Made by a program: the position numbers and the translations under genes. A stretch of 64,000 nucleotides of DNA from Chromatium weissei (GTDB lineage: Bacteria; Pseudomonadota; Gammaproteobacteria; Chromatiales; Chromatiaceae): positions 1-64,000 of the forward strand of contig NZ_NRRR01000007.1 of NCBI RefSeq assembly GCF_016583765.1, read 5' to 3'. Shown here piece after piece: positions 56,171-64,000 of this stretch. The notes under the pieces are model-generated. The model was given only the letters and a program-made list of their open reading frames with translations, did no database searches and was not told the DNA's origin. Position 1 is the first letter of the stretch. Every line of letters starts with the position of its first letter.

Positions 56171-57363
56171 TAACGGGACTCCAAAATGCTATGACGATTA
56201 GGAAAACGATTCATAAATTGATGCAATACTGACCAATCAGGATCGGCGGCAATCTGATATAAAGGTTTCTTGTTATTACCCACTGCAATACCAATCCGCC
56301 AATCATTCGGTAAAAATTGTCCCGGCAATAATGCTAAAACCGCAGTAATTAAACCATCGGGAAATTGATGCGGATGAATAAATAGCGGTGAAGCGCGGCG
56401 CTTATCGCCAATATCACTCCAGCTACCTTCAGGTTTTAGCGCAATAGCATTGAAACCTATTTTTTTCTCAGTGGAACTGAAAAAATAGTTATGCGGTAAA
56501 CCAAATATCACACGCTTAGGATGCGCATTTATTCTATTGCCAGCTCCAGCCTGAAAAGCTAAATCGTGGTCGTCAATGAAATTACGCTCTGCTGGTTGAT
56601 TACCAACTTTACCATTCTGCCCAAAACTTCGATAAAGCTGCATGTTGCTGCCAATTTCACCGAGTAATTGCCACGCATCACGTTGAGTTGGAATAAGATC
56701 AATACGACTACGCATTGAAAAGGCAGTGTAAGGCGGCAACGAATCAAACCGATCAGCAGTTAATTCGCGTATCGTCGTCGCTAATTCATTAGTATTTGCG
56801 GGAATCTTAAAATTAGCATTGTCGAATTTTTGAATTGACAATGCGCCAAAACCTTTACGGGCGCGACTACCTAAACCACCAAGCAATCCCAGCATTGCTA
56901 ATGCTTCAGCCACTGAATGGCGTTCATCTGATGTGGCATTGGGATGAAAACGCAAACTGATGTTTATTTCTCCGGGTGGAATTGCTTCGCGTAAGTATTT
57001 TTCTTTGAAATTATACAATCCTTGACCAAGTAAGTATTGATGACCCGAATCAGGATTTGGCAATTGTGTTTTGGTAAGCAGACGCAAATTGGCAGCAACG
57101 CGCAATAAAAATAGACCTTGACCAGTATTTTGACCATCAGCAGCAATGCCAAATAACCGCGCTTCTTGCTGATGTAAGAATTGCAGTGCTTTTGATTCAT
57201 TCCGCGCTTCATGTAAACAGCGTCCCCAATTCAATGCCCGCCACCAAAAACGCAGCGCACCTTTAATTGATGGTGGACGAATTCCGTCACTCGGTGATTG
57301 ATCGGCTCCGCCAATAAACATCGGAGTAACAATTTGAAAAGTTGCATTGAGTGTATTCGACAT
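56170..57363 (-). CDS. cmr1: Type III-B subunit Cmr1
   Basis: A 397-residue RAMP subunit near the 3' end of the crRNA. Signature TFQIVTPMFIGGADQS, then GIRPPSIKGALRFWWRALNW and LGLLGGLGSRARKGFGALSI. AAGGTG precedes the ATG. It lies only 18 bases downstream of the slt stop on the same strand, so the cmr operon has either a promoter inside slt or read-through from slt. Confidence 0.94.
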   Translation of the reverse strand: MSNTLNATFQIVTPMFIGGADQSPSDGIRPPSIKGALRFWWRALNWGRCLHEARNESKALQFLHQQEARLFGIAADGQNTGQGLFLLRVAANLRLLTKTQLPNPDSGHQYLLGQGLYNFKEKYLREAIPPGEINISLRFHPNATSDERHSVAEALAMLGLLGGLGSRARKGFGALSIQKFDNANFKIPANTNELATTIRELTADRFDSLPPYTAFSMRSRIDLIPTQRDAWQLLGEIGSNMQLYRSFGQNGKVGNQPAERNFIDDHDLAFQAGAGNRINAHPKRVIFGLPHNYFFSSTEKKIGFNAIALKPEGSWSDIGDKRRASPLFIHPHQFPDGLITAVLALLPGQFLPNDWRIGIAVGNNKKPLYQIAADPDWSVLHQFMNRFPNRHSILESR

Positions 57364-57381
57364 GTGTGCACCTTAAATCAG

Positions 57382-59280
57382 TTAACTTTTAGCATTGTTA
57401 TTGGATTGCGCTGGAATTGGTGGCAATAAATCACTGAGGCGTAATGGCGGCAATCCCAATCGCTCCGCATAAATGATGCGATACGCCAATACCCGTTCCA
57501 CATAACCGCGTGTTTCATTAAAAGGAATTTGCGCAATCCATAAATCCGCATCAGTGGTTGTAATTGGCAGCCAACTCGATACGCGACCCGGTCCGGCGTT
57601 ATACGCTGCAGTTGCCAATGCGGCATGACCAAAGCGTTTCCACATCCAACTCAAATACGTGCTGCCGAGCGTGATATTGAGCGTTGGATCAGTTAAATCT
57701 TGTTGCGATGGCGCAGGTAAACCGCATTTCATTGCCACGTCCGCCGCTGTTTTCGGCATCAATTGCATTAAACCCATTGCGCCAGAACGAGAAACAATCG
57801 CCGGTGCGAATACGCTTTCTTGTCGCATCACACCAAAAATCCATTCCGCTGCAATTCCCGTTTGTTTCGCTTGCGCCGTCACCTGTTCTAAATAACGCAA
57901 TGGAAAGCGCAATTTTAAGTCGTCCCAATAACCACTTCGCGCCAGCGTGAAAATCGCTCGGTCATGCCAACGCAAAACGTCGGCGATATAGGCGGCGGCC
58001 TGTAAATCCGCTGTATTCAAACGCTGCGTCAACGTGCGCCATTCGCGTTGAATCTCGACATTTCGTTCTAAATGCCGCAATTCGCGCAGCCGCGCCCACA
58101 TCGGCGAGCGAATGAGCTGCGCAATGCGTTTCGGTTCTGCGGGAGTCGCCACGTGTTTTAATTGATACGGTTGTCCCAGCCGATCCGCGGCCAGAAATCC
58201 CCAAAAACTGCGCGCTGTGGCGGCGCGTTCAAAACTCTGTCGTGCGGCGCTCGTCTGTCCTAATGCCGCTTCAGCGCGACCTTGCCAATAATCCCAACGG
58301 TCGCGTTTTTCAGTGCTATCAGGCATTTGCGCCAGCCAAGCCGCTAACTTTTCCCAATCTTGAAATTTCAATGCTGCTCGCGCTCGCAGCTCCTGCTCGG
58401 CGAAGTTGTCAGCATTCGCTTGCAGTTCATTCCAGTAGCGCAGTCCTTCTTGATTATTTTTATCGGTCAATGCACGACCGACGGCGGCATAAGCACGATT
58501 CGCAGCAGTTACATCAGCGGCGAGCAGTGCGCGGTAACGTGTCAGAAATTGCGCGGCTTCAATCGGTGCTTGCCGCGCCAGCCGCGTGATGCCATGCGCG
58601 ACAATGGCGGCGCGTTGCGGAAATTCGGTGCTAAACGCGGCGTTATCGCTGATCAGCGTGGGTGTTTGATCGACTGCCAGCCACAGCGCCAGCCACGAAC
58701 GTTCTGCTTCCGGCAATGACGTTTCGAGCCAGCGCGCCAAATCGGTTTCACCTGCGTTCATCGCCAGCCGAATGCGTTGCCACACCAGCTTCGGCGTGCG
58801 TTTTCCCGCCTGTTGCCATATTTGAAACACGCGATCACAGACTGCCGGTTGTGACCGCGGTGATAACCAAATGGCTTCCACTTGCGGCAGTGCTTCTTCA
58901 GCGCGTCCGGTTTCCAACAGCGCCAGCAGCGAGAAACATCGGCGTTCATTGGACGCATCCTTGGGCAATGGCAGCGAATCAAATTGCAAATACTCCGCCC
59001 AGCGTTGGGCGCTCACGAGTCGCTGCAAATACATTTGCCGCAGTGTTTCTGCGAGCGGCGAATTCGCATCAAATGTAAGAAAATCAAGGATTTCTGCTTC
59101 AGAAACCGCATCAAGATTGCGATTGAGATCGGCGAAGCGCAGATAGGAATACAGCGGATAGTTGCGCAATTTGGCGCTGAGTTGTTCAAAGACCGGACGG
59201 TCGCCGCGTTGAAGTGCCGCTTCAGCAGCGAGAAAGTCGCTGCGGTCATCCGCGTGGGCACACAAAGTTGCAGTCAGCAT
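57382..59280 (-). CDS. slt: Soluble lytic murein transglycosylase
   Basis: A 632-residue periplasmic enzyme that cleaves the MurNAc-GlcNAc bond with a 1,6-anhydro product. A long alpha-solenoid (about 20-440) precedes the lysozyme-like domain with the catalytic Glu in IFGVMRQESVF, GAMGLMQLMPKTAADVA and AYNAGPGRVSSWL, and the end NETRGYVERVLAYRIIY. The ATG at 59280 leaves only MLTATLCAHA before the mature part, too short for a signal peptide. The frame stays open upstream and an ATT at 59322, with AGGT nine bases before it, would give a full signal peptide (FNLFFKHLFGAGFMLTATLC, cut after AHA). Confidence 0.95.
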   Translation of the reverse strand: MLTATLCAHADDRSDFLAAEAALQRGDRPVFEQLSAKLRNYPLYSYLRFADLNRNLDAVSEAEILDFLTFDANSPLAETLRQMYLQRLVSAQRWAEYLQFDSLPLPKDASNERRCFSLLALLETGRAEEALPQVEAIWLSPRSQPAVCDRVFQIWQQAGKRTPKLVWQRIRLAMNAGETDLARWLETSLPEAERSWLALWLAVDQTPTLISDNAAFSTEFPQRAAIVAHGITRLARQAPIEAAQFLTRYRALLAADVTAANRAYAAVGRALTDKNNQEGLRYWNELQANADNFAEQELRARAALKFQDWEKLAAWLAQMPDSTEKRDRWDYWQGRAEAALGQTSAARQSFERAATARSFWGFLAADRLGQPYQLKHVATPAEPKRIAQLIRSPMWARLRELRHLERNVEIQREWRTLTQRLNTADLQAAAYIADVLRWHDRAIFTLARSGYWDDLKLRFPLRYLEQVTAQAKQTGIAAEWIFGVMRQESVFAPAIVSRSGAMGLMQLMPKTAADVAMKCGLPAPSQQDLTDPTLNITLGSTYLSWMWKRFGHAALATAAYNAGPGRVSSWLPITTTDADLWIAQIPFNETRGYVERVLAYRIIYAERLGLPPLRLSDLLPPIPAQSNNNAKS

Positions 59281-59363
59281 GAAGCCAGCACCAAATAAGT
59301 GCTTAAAAAATAAGTTAAAAATGGTGAAAGTACCTGAGTGAGAAAGTGGAAATGGTGCGGATC

Positions 59364-59420
59364 AGTGATCAGTTGTCAGTCACAGCCGTGTTTCTCGCTG
59401 TGAACTGCCAACTGATCACT
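59364..59420. repeat. Long imperfect palindrome (REP-like) between the DUF2939 gene and slt
   Basis: Outer arms of 17 bases with one mismatch (59364-59380 and 59404-59420, AGTGATCAGTTG / CAACTGATCACT) and inner arms TCACAGC / GCTGTGA form a near-continuous hairpin. It begins four bases after the DUF2939 stop. No T-run follows, so it looks more like an interspersed repeat or mRNA-stabilising element than a terminator. Confidence 0.7.
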
Positions 59421-59424
59421 TCAT

Positions 59425-59934
59425 TCAATTGATGGCGGTGACGGAGGTGATGATGTCGGTGATTTTCCATTGACCGCCGATGAGCGACAGCCGAATGTGC
59501 GTTGCACCCTGCCCGAGATCGCCGATGCGAATTAAAAAGCGGTTGTGCGATTCAAAAAATGCGAAATCCATTGCCGCTAATAAATACGCTGGCGTTTGTT
59601 TGGTGGATTCCGTGATCGTGTCGCGCAAGGTGCGTTGCGCCCATTCCGGTGTAATGACTTGATCGAGCGCCGCATCACCGAGCCGCGTCAAATTTTGCCC
59701 AATCCAACGCATTACGCCGTTGGCATCCGGTGTATTTTCAGGTAGCACGTCTTTGACTCCGGCAGTGACGCGCTGTTTATAGTTCGCACGAATGGCGGGC
59801 AAATCGAGCAATTCGGCGAGTGGCTCGGTGGACGGTTGCACGATTGCTTTATCGAGTTGATAAACCGTGTAATACGGCCACACGCCATAACCAATCAGTG
59901 CCAATAGAGTGAGATAACTCAGAATGCGCATCAT
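59425..59934 (-). CDS. DUF2939 protein
   Basis: A 169-residue protein starting MMRILSYLTLLALIGYGVWP, an N-terminal membrane anchor, then YYTVYQLDKAI, the typical DUF2939 beginning, and a periplasmic domain ending VRLSLIGGQWKITDI-like (THIRLSLIGGQWKITD). Function unknown. A longer frame to 60015 exists but would put 27 polar residues before the membrane segment. Divergent from cca. Confidence 0.85.
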   Translation of the reverse strand: MMRILSYLTLLALIGYGVWPYYTVYQLDKAIVQPSTEPLAELLDLPAIRANYKQRVTAGVKDVLPENTPDANGVMRWIGQNLTRLGDAALDQVITPEWAQRTLRDTITESTKQTPAYLLAAMDFAFFESHNRFLIRIGDLGQGATHIRLSLIGGQWKITDIITSVTAIN

Positions 59935-59992
59935 TGAGAATAATTCCGTAATGTCAGGATGTGATTGAGATTCTAACTGCGAACAAGATGAT

Positions 59993-61261
59993 GTGGACAA
60001 GACGATGCCTGTCACGAAGGAATTGAACGTTTATTTGGTGGGTGGAGCGGTGCGTGATCGGTTGCTGGGTCGACCGGTGAAGGAACGCGATTTTGTGGTC
60101 GTTGGTGCAACCGCCGCCGATTTGCGAGCGCGGGGTTTTCAGCAAGTCGGTAAGAATTTTCCGGTGTTTTTGCATCCGCAGACGAAAGAGGAATATGCGC
60201 TGGCGCGCACGGAGCGCAAAACTGCACCGGGTTATCACGGGTTTGCGATACACGCTGATGCGACAGTGACGCTGGAAGAAGATTTGTTGCGACGTGATTT
60301 AACGATCAATGCGCTGGCGGAGGATGCGAACGGCAATATCATTGATCCTTATGGCGGATTGGCCGATTTGGCAGCACGAAAATTGCGGCATGTGTCCGCA
60401 GCCTTTGCTGAAGACCCCGTGCGCATTTTGCGGATTGCCCGTTTTGCTGCCCGTTTTGCTGATTTAGGTTTTGAAATCGCTGAAGAAACTTACGAGTTGA
60501 TGCGCACGATGGTTGCCGCTGGCGAAGTCGATGCGTTAATTCCAGAACGGGTGTGGCAGGAAGTGTTACGGGCGCTGAATGAAGCGCAGCCATCACATTT
60601 TTTCCGCGTGTTGCGGAACTGCGAAGCCTTGGCGCGGCTGCTGCCGGAAGTGAATCGACTCTGGGGTATTCCGCAATCGGCGAAATGGCATCCCGAAATT
60701 GATACCGGCGAGCATGTGATGCTGGTGCTTGATATGGCTGCGCAATTGTCGGCGAGTGCGGAGGTGCGTTTTGCCGCGCTGTGTCACGATCTCGGTAAGG
60801 GCACGACTTCGCCGGAGTTATTGCCGCAGCATCACGGTCACGAGGCTCGCGGAGAACAGTTAGTCAATCTCATGTGCGACCGACTAAAAATTCCCAACCG
60901 TTTTCGTCACTTGGCACGAATCACTGCTCGGAATCACGGTTTAGTTCACCGAGCGCAAAATTCGTCACCAAACGCCTTGCTGGCGCTGTTTGAAGACACG
61001 AATGCGCTGCAGCAGCCCGCACAATTTGAACAAATGCTGATCGCCTGCGAAGCCGATGCGCGTGGACGAGCAGGTCATGCCGATGATGCTTATCCACAGG
61101 CGCAACTGCTGCGGCAACTGCGTAATATCGTGGCATCCGTCAACATCGCTGCCATTGTGGACACAACCGCACAACCTGAAGACATTTCGGCACAAGTACG
61201 CGCAGCACGCATCGCCACAATTGAAAAGGCATTACCAGAATACATCGCACACCAAATTTAA
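59993..61261 (+). CDS. cca: Multifunctional CCA-adding enzyme Cca
   Basis: Class II nucleotidyltransferase that builds or repairs the tRNA 3' CCA end. Active-site GGAVRDRLLGRPVKERDFVVVG, then EEYALARTERK, the motif B block RRDLTINALAED, DPYGGLADLAARKLRHV and EDPVRILRIARFAARF. A C-terminal HD domain is present (FAALCHDLGKGTT), giving phosphatase activity in the gamma-type enzyme. GTG at 59993 is used; ATG at 60005 is equally possible. Confidence 0.97.
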   Translation: MDKTMPVTKELNVYLVGGAVRDRLLGRPVKERDFVVVGATAADLRARGFQQVGKNFPVFLHPQTKEEYALARTERKTAPGYHGFAIHADATVTLEEDLLRRDLTINALAEDANGNIIDPYGGLADLAARKLRHVSAAFAEDPVRILRIARFAARFADLGFEIAEETYELMRTMVAAGEVDALIPERVWQEVLRALNEAQPSHFFRVLRNCEALARLLPEVNRLWGIPQSAKWHPEIDTGEHVMLVLDMAAQLSASAEVRFAALCHDLGKGTTSPELLPQHHGHEARGEQLVNLMCDRLKIPNRFRHLARITARNHGLVHRAQNSSPNALLALFEDTNALQQPAQFEQMLIACEADARGRAGHADDAYPQAQLLRQLRNIVASVNIAAIVDTTAQPEDISAQVRAARIATIEKALPEYIAHQI

Positions 61262-61354
61262 TTTTGATCGCTTGACAAGCGTCATAGCGCGTTAATTTAG
61301 AACAAACTGATAAACTAACGGAATGCGCGATAATGCTTCAAAACTTCCATGCAC

Positions 61355-61380
61355 AATAAAGCGCCTCAAGGCGCTTTATT
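61355..61380. terminator. Hairpin terminator after cca
   Basis: A perfect 11-base stem AATAAAGCGCC / GGCGCTTTATT around TCAA. There is no longer T-run, but the form is typical of gammaproteobacterial terminators. Confidence 0.75.
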
Positions 61381-61467
61381 CGTATTGACGAACGAAAGAA
61401 CTGACCGTATGACGGTTATTACATTTATTTTCCCGAATGAAGCCTCGGGTTTATTTTGGAGTAAAGA

Positions 61468-63141
61468 ATGAAAAATGTTCGCTTAAGTGTAAAACTGATG
61501 CTGAGTTTTTTGTCAGTGGCAATGATTGTGCTGATCGTCGGCTTATTTGGAATTAAAGGCGAAACCGACATGCGCAATTACATTGAAACCATCGGTCAAA
61601 TTCGCTTGCCATCAATTATTGAATTGGATCGCATGAATGTCGAACGGTTGAGTATTCGTGCACAGACGCTTGAAGCACAAGCACAAATCGTGTGGTCATT
61701 AGAAACCAAAAAAACACTTGAATTGCTATCTCGTCAACGTCTTGCTTCGTGGAAAGCGACTGAGGAGGCAATGGAACGGTATGAACAACTACCCAAAACA
61801 GCAGATGAAAAAGCAGTGCAAGATGTGTTCAAATCTGAATACGCCGCTTGGCGAAAAGGCTATGAAAAAATCGATCAAGTTTTAGTAAAAATGATTCAAG
61901 TCACAACGGCTGAAGATTATGCACCTTTATACGCTGAATTCATAAAATTAGTGCATAGCATGATGTTACTTTCGGATCGTGTCGGTGTTTTAATTGATAC
62001 GATGGTTGCATTTAATAATCAAAGTACACACGCTGCTGTTGAACATGCGCTTTCAGATGCAGGATATATGTTTGTTTTCACGCTGGTCGGTATTGGCGTT
62101 GGATTGATCTTGGCAATTGTTTTAGGTCTATTCATTATTCGTGATACGTTGCGGCAATTGGGCGGCGAGCCAGCTTATGTTGTTGATTTAGTTAATCAAG
62201 TTGCTATAGGTGATTTGACGGTGCGAATTGATTTGCGTGCTGGCGATACGACCAGTTTGCTCGCCGCATTTGCGCAAATGGTGACGAATATGCGACGCGT
62301 ATTGCATGAGGTGACGACCGCCAGTGCGCAGGTGGCAGCAGCAGCGGAACAGCTTTCAGCGACGAGCGAGCAGATGCGCGAGCAAGTTCGGTTGGAACAG
62401 TCTGAAACCGATCAGGTGGCGACGGCGATGAATCAAATGACTGCCACTGTTGAAGAAGTTGCGCGTCATGCCGCTGCCGCTGCGCGAGCCGCTCGGGAGA
62501 CCGATACGGAAACCGAAGCGGGCAGTAAGGTGGTGATGAAGGCCGTGTCGGCGATTGAATCGCTGGCGCGAGAGGTGGAAACCGCCGGTGAAGTGATCGC
62601 TCGATTGTCAGCCGATAGCACCGAGATTGGCGCAGTGCTTGACGTGATTCGCGGTGTCGCAGAACAAACCAACTTGCTGGCGCTGAATGCAGCCATTGAA
62701 GCTGCTCGCGCTGGCGAACAGGGACGCGGATTTGCCGTCGTGGCGGCTGAAGTGCGCACGCTCGCCAGCCGTACTCAATCATCCATTTTAGATATTCAAG
62801 CCAAGATTGAACGCGTACAAAGTGGTTCGGCTGGCGCGGTGCAGGTCATGGAAAAAGGGCAAATCAAAGCCCGTGAAAGTGTGGCGCAAGCACGACAAGC
62901 AGGTGAATCGCTACATGTTATTAGCGTTTCAATTACCAGTATCAATGACATGAATCGACAAATTGCCAGTGCCGCTGAAGAACAAAGCGCCGTCGCTGAA
63001 GAAATTAACCGCAATATCCACACGATTTCTGGCACCGTTGATCAAACCTCTGCTGGTTCTGCACAAATCGCTACTGCAAGTGAAAAACTAGCGCAATTGG
63101 CTGTGCAGTTGCAGGAGCGAGTTGCACAGTTCAAAATCTAA
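61468..63141 (+). CDS. Methyl-accepting chemotaxis protein
   Basis: A 557-residue transducer: TM1 (about 8-28), a four-helix periplasmic sensor (30-200), TM2 ([20 protein letters not shown]), a HAMP domain ending near 278, and the signalling coiled coil with the tip [20 protein letters not shown] followed by [15 protein letters not shown]. No C-terminal CheR-binding pentapeptide. Ligand unknown. The next gene, a response regulator, begins 31 bases later and may be its partner. Confidence 0.95.
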   Translation: MKNVRLSVKLMLSFLSVAMIVLIVGLFGIKGETDMRNYIETIGQIRLPSIIELDRMNVERLSIRAQTLEAQAQIVWSLETKKTLELLSRQRLASWKATEEAMERYEQLPKTADEKAVQDVFKSEYAAWRKGYEKIDQVLVKMIQVTTAEDYAPLYAEFIKLVHSMMLLSDRVGVLIDTMVAFNNQSTHAAVEHALSDAGYMFVFTLVGIGVGLILAIVLGLFIIRDTLRQLGGEPAYVVDLVNQVAIGDLTVRIDLRAGDTTSLLAAFAQMVTNMRRVLHEVTTASAQVAAAAEQLSATSEQMREQVRLEQSETDQVATAMNQMTATVEEVARHAAAAARAARETDTETEAGSKVVMKAVSAIESLAREVETAGEVIARLSADSTEIGAVLDVIRGVAEQTNLLALNAAIEAARAGEQGRGFAVVAAEVRTLASRTQSSILDIQAKIERVQSGSAGAVQVMEKGQIKARESVAQARQAGESLHVISVSITSINDMNRQIASAAEEQSAVAEEINRNIHTISGTVDQTSAGSAQIATASEKLAQLAVQLQERVAQFKI

Positions 63142-63172
63142 TCATCATCACTTTTAATAGAAGTAAAACATT

Positions 63173-64000
63173 GTGATTCGTATCATTATCGTTGAGGATG
63201 ATGCGTCAACCGGCGCATTATTAGTGCAATTGGTAAAACGATTGTGGACAGATGCGTCGGTTATTCTGGAATCTGATGCTGTTTCTGGTATTGAGCAATG
63301 GCGTATTCATGGCGCAGATTTAATTCTGCTCGATTGGGGATTGCCCGGAATCAGTGGAATGGAAGCACTTAAACAGATTAGAAAATCGGATACAAAAACG
63401 AAATGCGTGATGATTTCTGGTCATGCAGAACGCGATGTGATTTTGGCAGCGCGAGCCAATCAAGTAGATGCTTTTATTGTCAAGCCATTTAATGCGAAAC
63501 AGGTCATGATTCGCTTGGCAGAAATCATGGAAACATCTAAAGCACTGAATACGCCAAAAGCCAATGACTTTTCTTCGCTTGATGATTTTATTCGTTTTAG
63601 AATGACGCAAGGAACACTGGGTTTACCGATTGATCCCGAATTGATTAGCGTCATTGAAACGCTGCGCAATGCAAGTGGCGGTGAGCGCGTGAGAATTTTG
63701 CGGCGCTGCCAATTTCATCCCACTTTGGTGTTTCGTTTATTAAGCCTTGCCAATAGCAGTCAATATATTCAGGGCATGAATTCAGTTGAAACCTTTGAAG
63801 CTGCGATTCAATTGGTAGGATTAGATGGTTTTATCAATCTTGCTGTAGAAATGTCCCTGCATCAGGGCAGTCATTTACAGCAAGATTTCTTAAAAACATG
63901 GCAAACGAAATATCAACGTGATGGAATTGCACTGGCCGAAATCGTTACTAAATTAGCAGCGGATTTGCCAGAAAATATCTCTTTTAATCTGAATGCAGCG
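63173..64000 (+). CDS. Response regulator with receiver and HDOD domains (3' end outside window)
   Basis: An open frame of 276 codons from GTG 63173 to the window edge. The receiver domain begins IRIIIVEDDASTGALLVQ, with the phosphoacceptor Asp in LILLDWGLPGISG and the conserved Lys in AFIVKPF. From about residue 155 it continues as an HDOD-type helical domain (ILRRCQFHPTLVFRLLSLAN, AIQLVGLDGFINLAV). HDOD proteins act in signalling and often accompany chemotaxis genes; the catalytic status cannot be judged. Not complete here. Confidence 0.9.
   Translation, partial: MIRIIIVEDDASTGALLVQLVKRLWTDASVILESDAVSGIEQWRIHGADLILLDWGLPGISGMEALKQIRKSDTKTKCVMISGHAERDVILAARANQVDAFIVKPFNAKQVMIRLAEIMETSKALNTPKANDFSSLDDFIRFRMTQGTLGLPIDPELISVIETLRNASGGERVRILRRCQFHPTLVFRLLSLANSSQYIQGMNSVETFEAAIQLVGLDGFINLAVEMSLHQGSHLQQDFLKTWQTKYQRDGIALAEIVTKLAADLPENISFNLNAA

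Noticed and set aside
1..64000. tRNA or rRNA genes
   Set aside because: No cloverleaf core or conserved rRNA segment was recognised; a covariance-model scan would be needed to exclude them fully.

Overview
The window is a chromosomal piece of a gammaproteobacterium-like organism of moderate GC content. Supporting evidence is gamma-type Mfd, FieF, PpnP, Cca and soluble lytic transglycosylase, the purF-metZ order seen in pseudomonad-like genomes, and an LplT-Aas fusion. I cannot name the genus. No rRNA or tRNA gene was recognised.

Left arm (1-20.9 kb): ordinary chromosome. It holds the 3' part of mfd, a lipoprotein-like hydrolase, fieF, an EF-hand protein, ppnP, hcp, an FHA protein, an internally deleted PIN-like gene, a di-heme cytochrome c peroxidase, an O-GlcNAc-transferase-like protein fused to a methyltransferase, an AhpD-like protein, a TumE-type toxin/regulator pair coupled to an LplT-Aas fusion, a diguanylate cyclase with two periplasmic sensor domains, and purF-metZ.

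Centre (21-57.4 kb): a defence island on the minus strand. One array of 119 repeats and 118 spacers (26376-35054) is read leftwards from an AT-rich leader (35055-35379). It is followed by a complete type I-B operon (cas8b-cas7-cas5-cas3-cas6-cas1-cas2-cas4), a second type I-B effector operon lacking cas6 and adaptation genes but carrying a DUF29 gene (cas8b-DUF29-cas7-cas5-cas3), and a type III-B cmr1-cas10-cmr3-cmr4-cmr5-cmr6 operon. All three presumably share the single array, Cas6 and Cas1-Cas2-Cas4. The two I-B operons start from near-identical promoters. A solitary degenerate repeat lies at the cas6/cas1 junction. Two more degenerate repeats lie 5.3 kb beyond the trailer end, separated from the array by two mobile-element genes (ddrB/ParB-like and PBECR-like nuclease); the second gene is cut off by the first perfect repeat. 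This looks like a mobile fragment inserted into, or recombined with, the old end of the array.

Right arm (57.4-64 kb): soluble lytic transglycosylase (possible AUU start), a DUF2939 protein, cca, a methyl-accepting chemotaxis protein and the start of a response regulator with an HDOD domain, cut by the window edge.

Most unusual points: repeat-like elements outside the array, the matched promoters of the two I-B operons, DUF29 inside a cas operon, and the mobile DNA at the trailer end.
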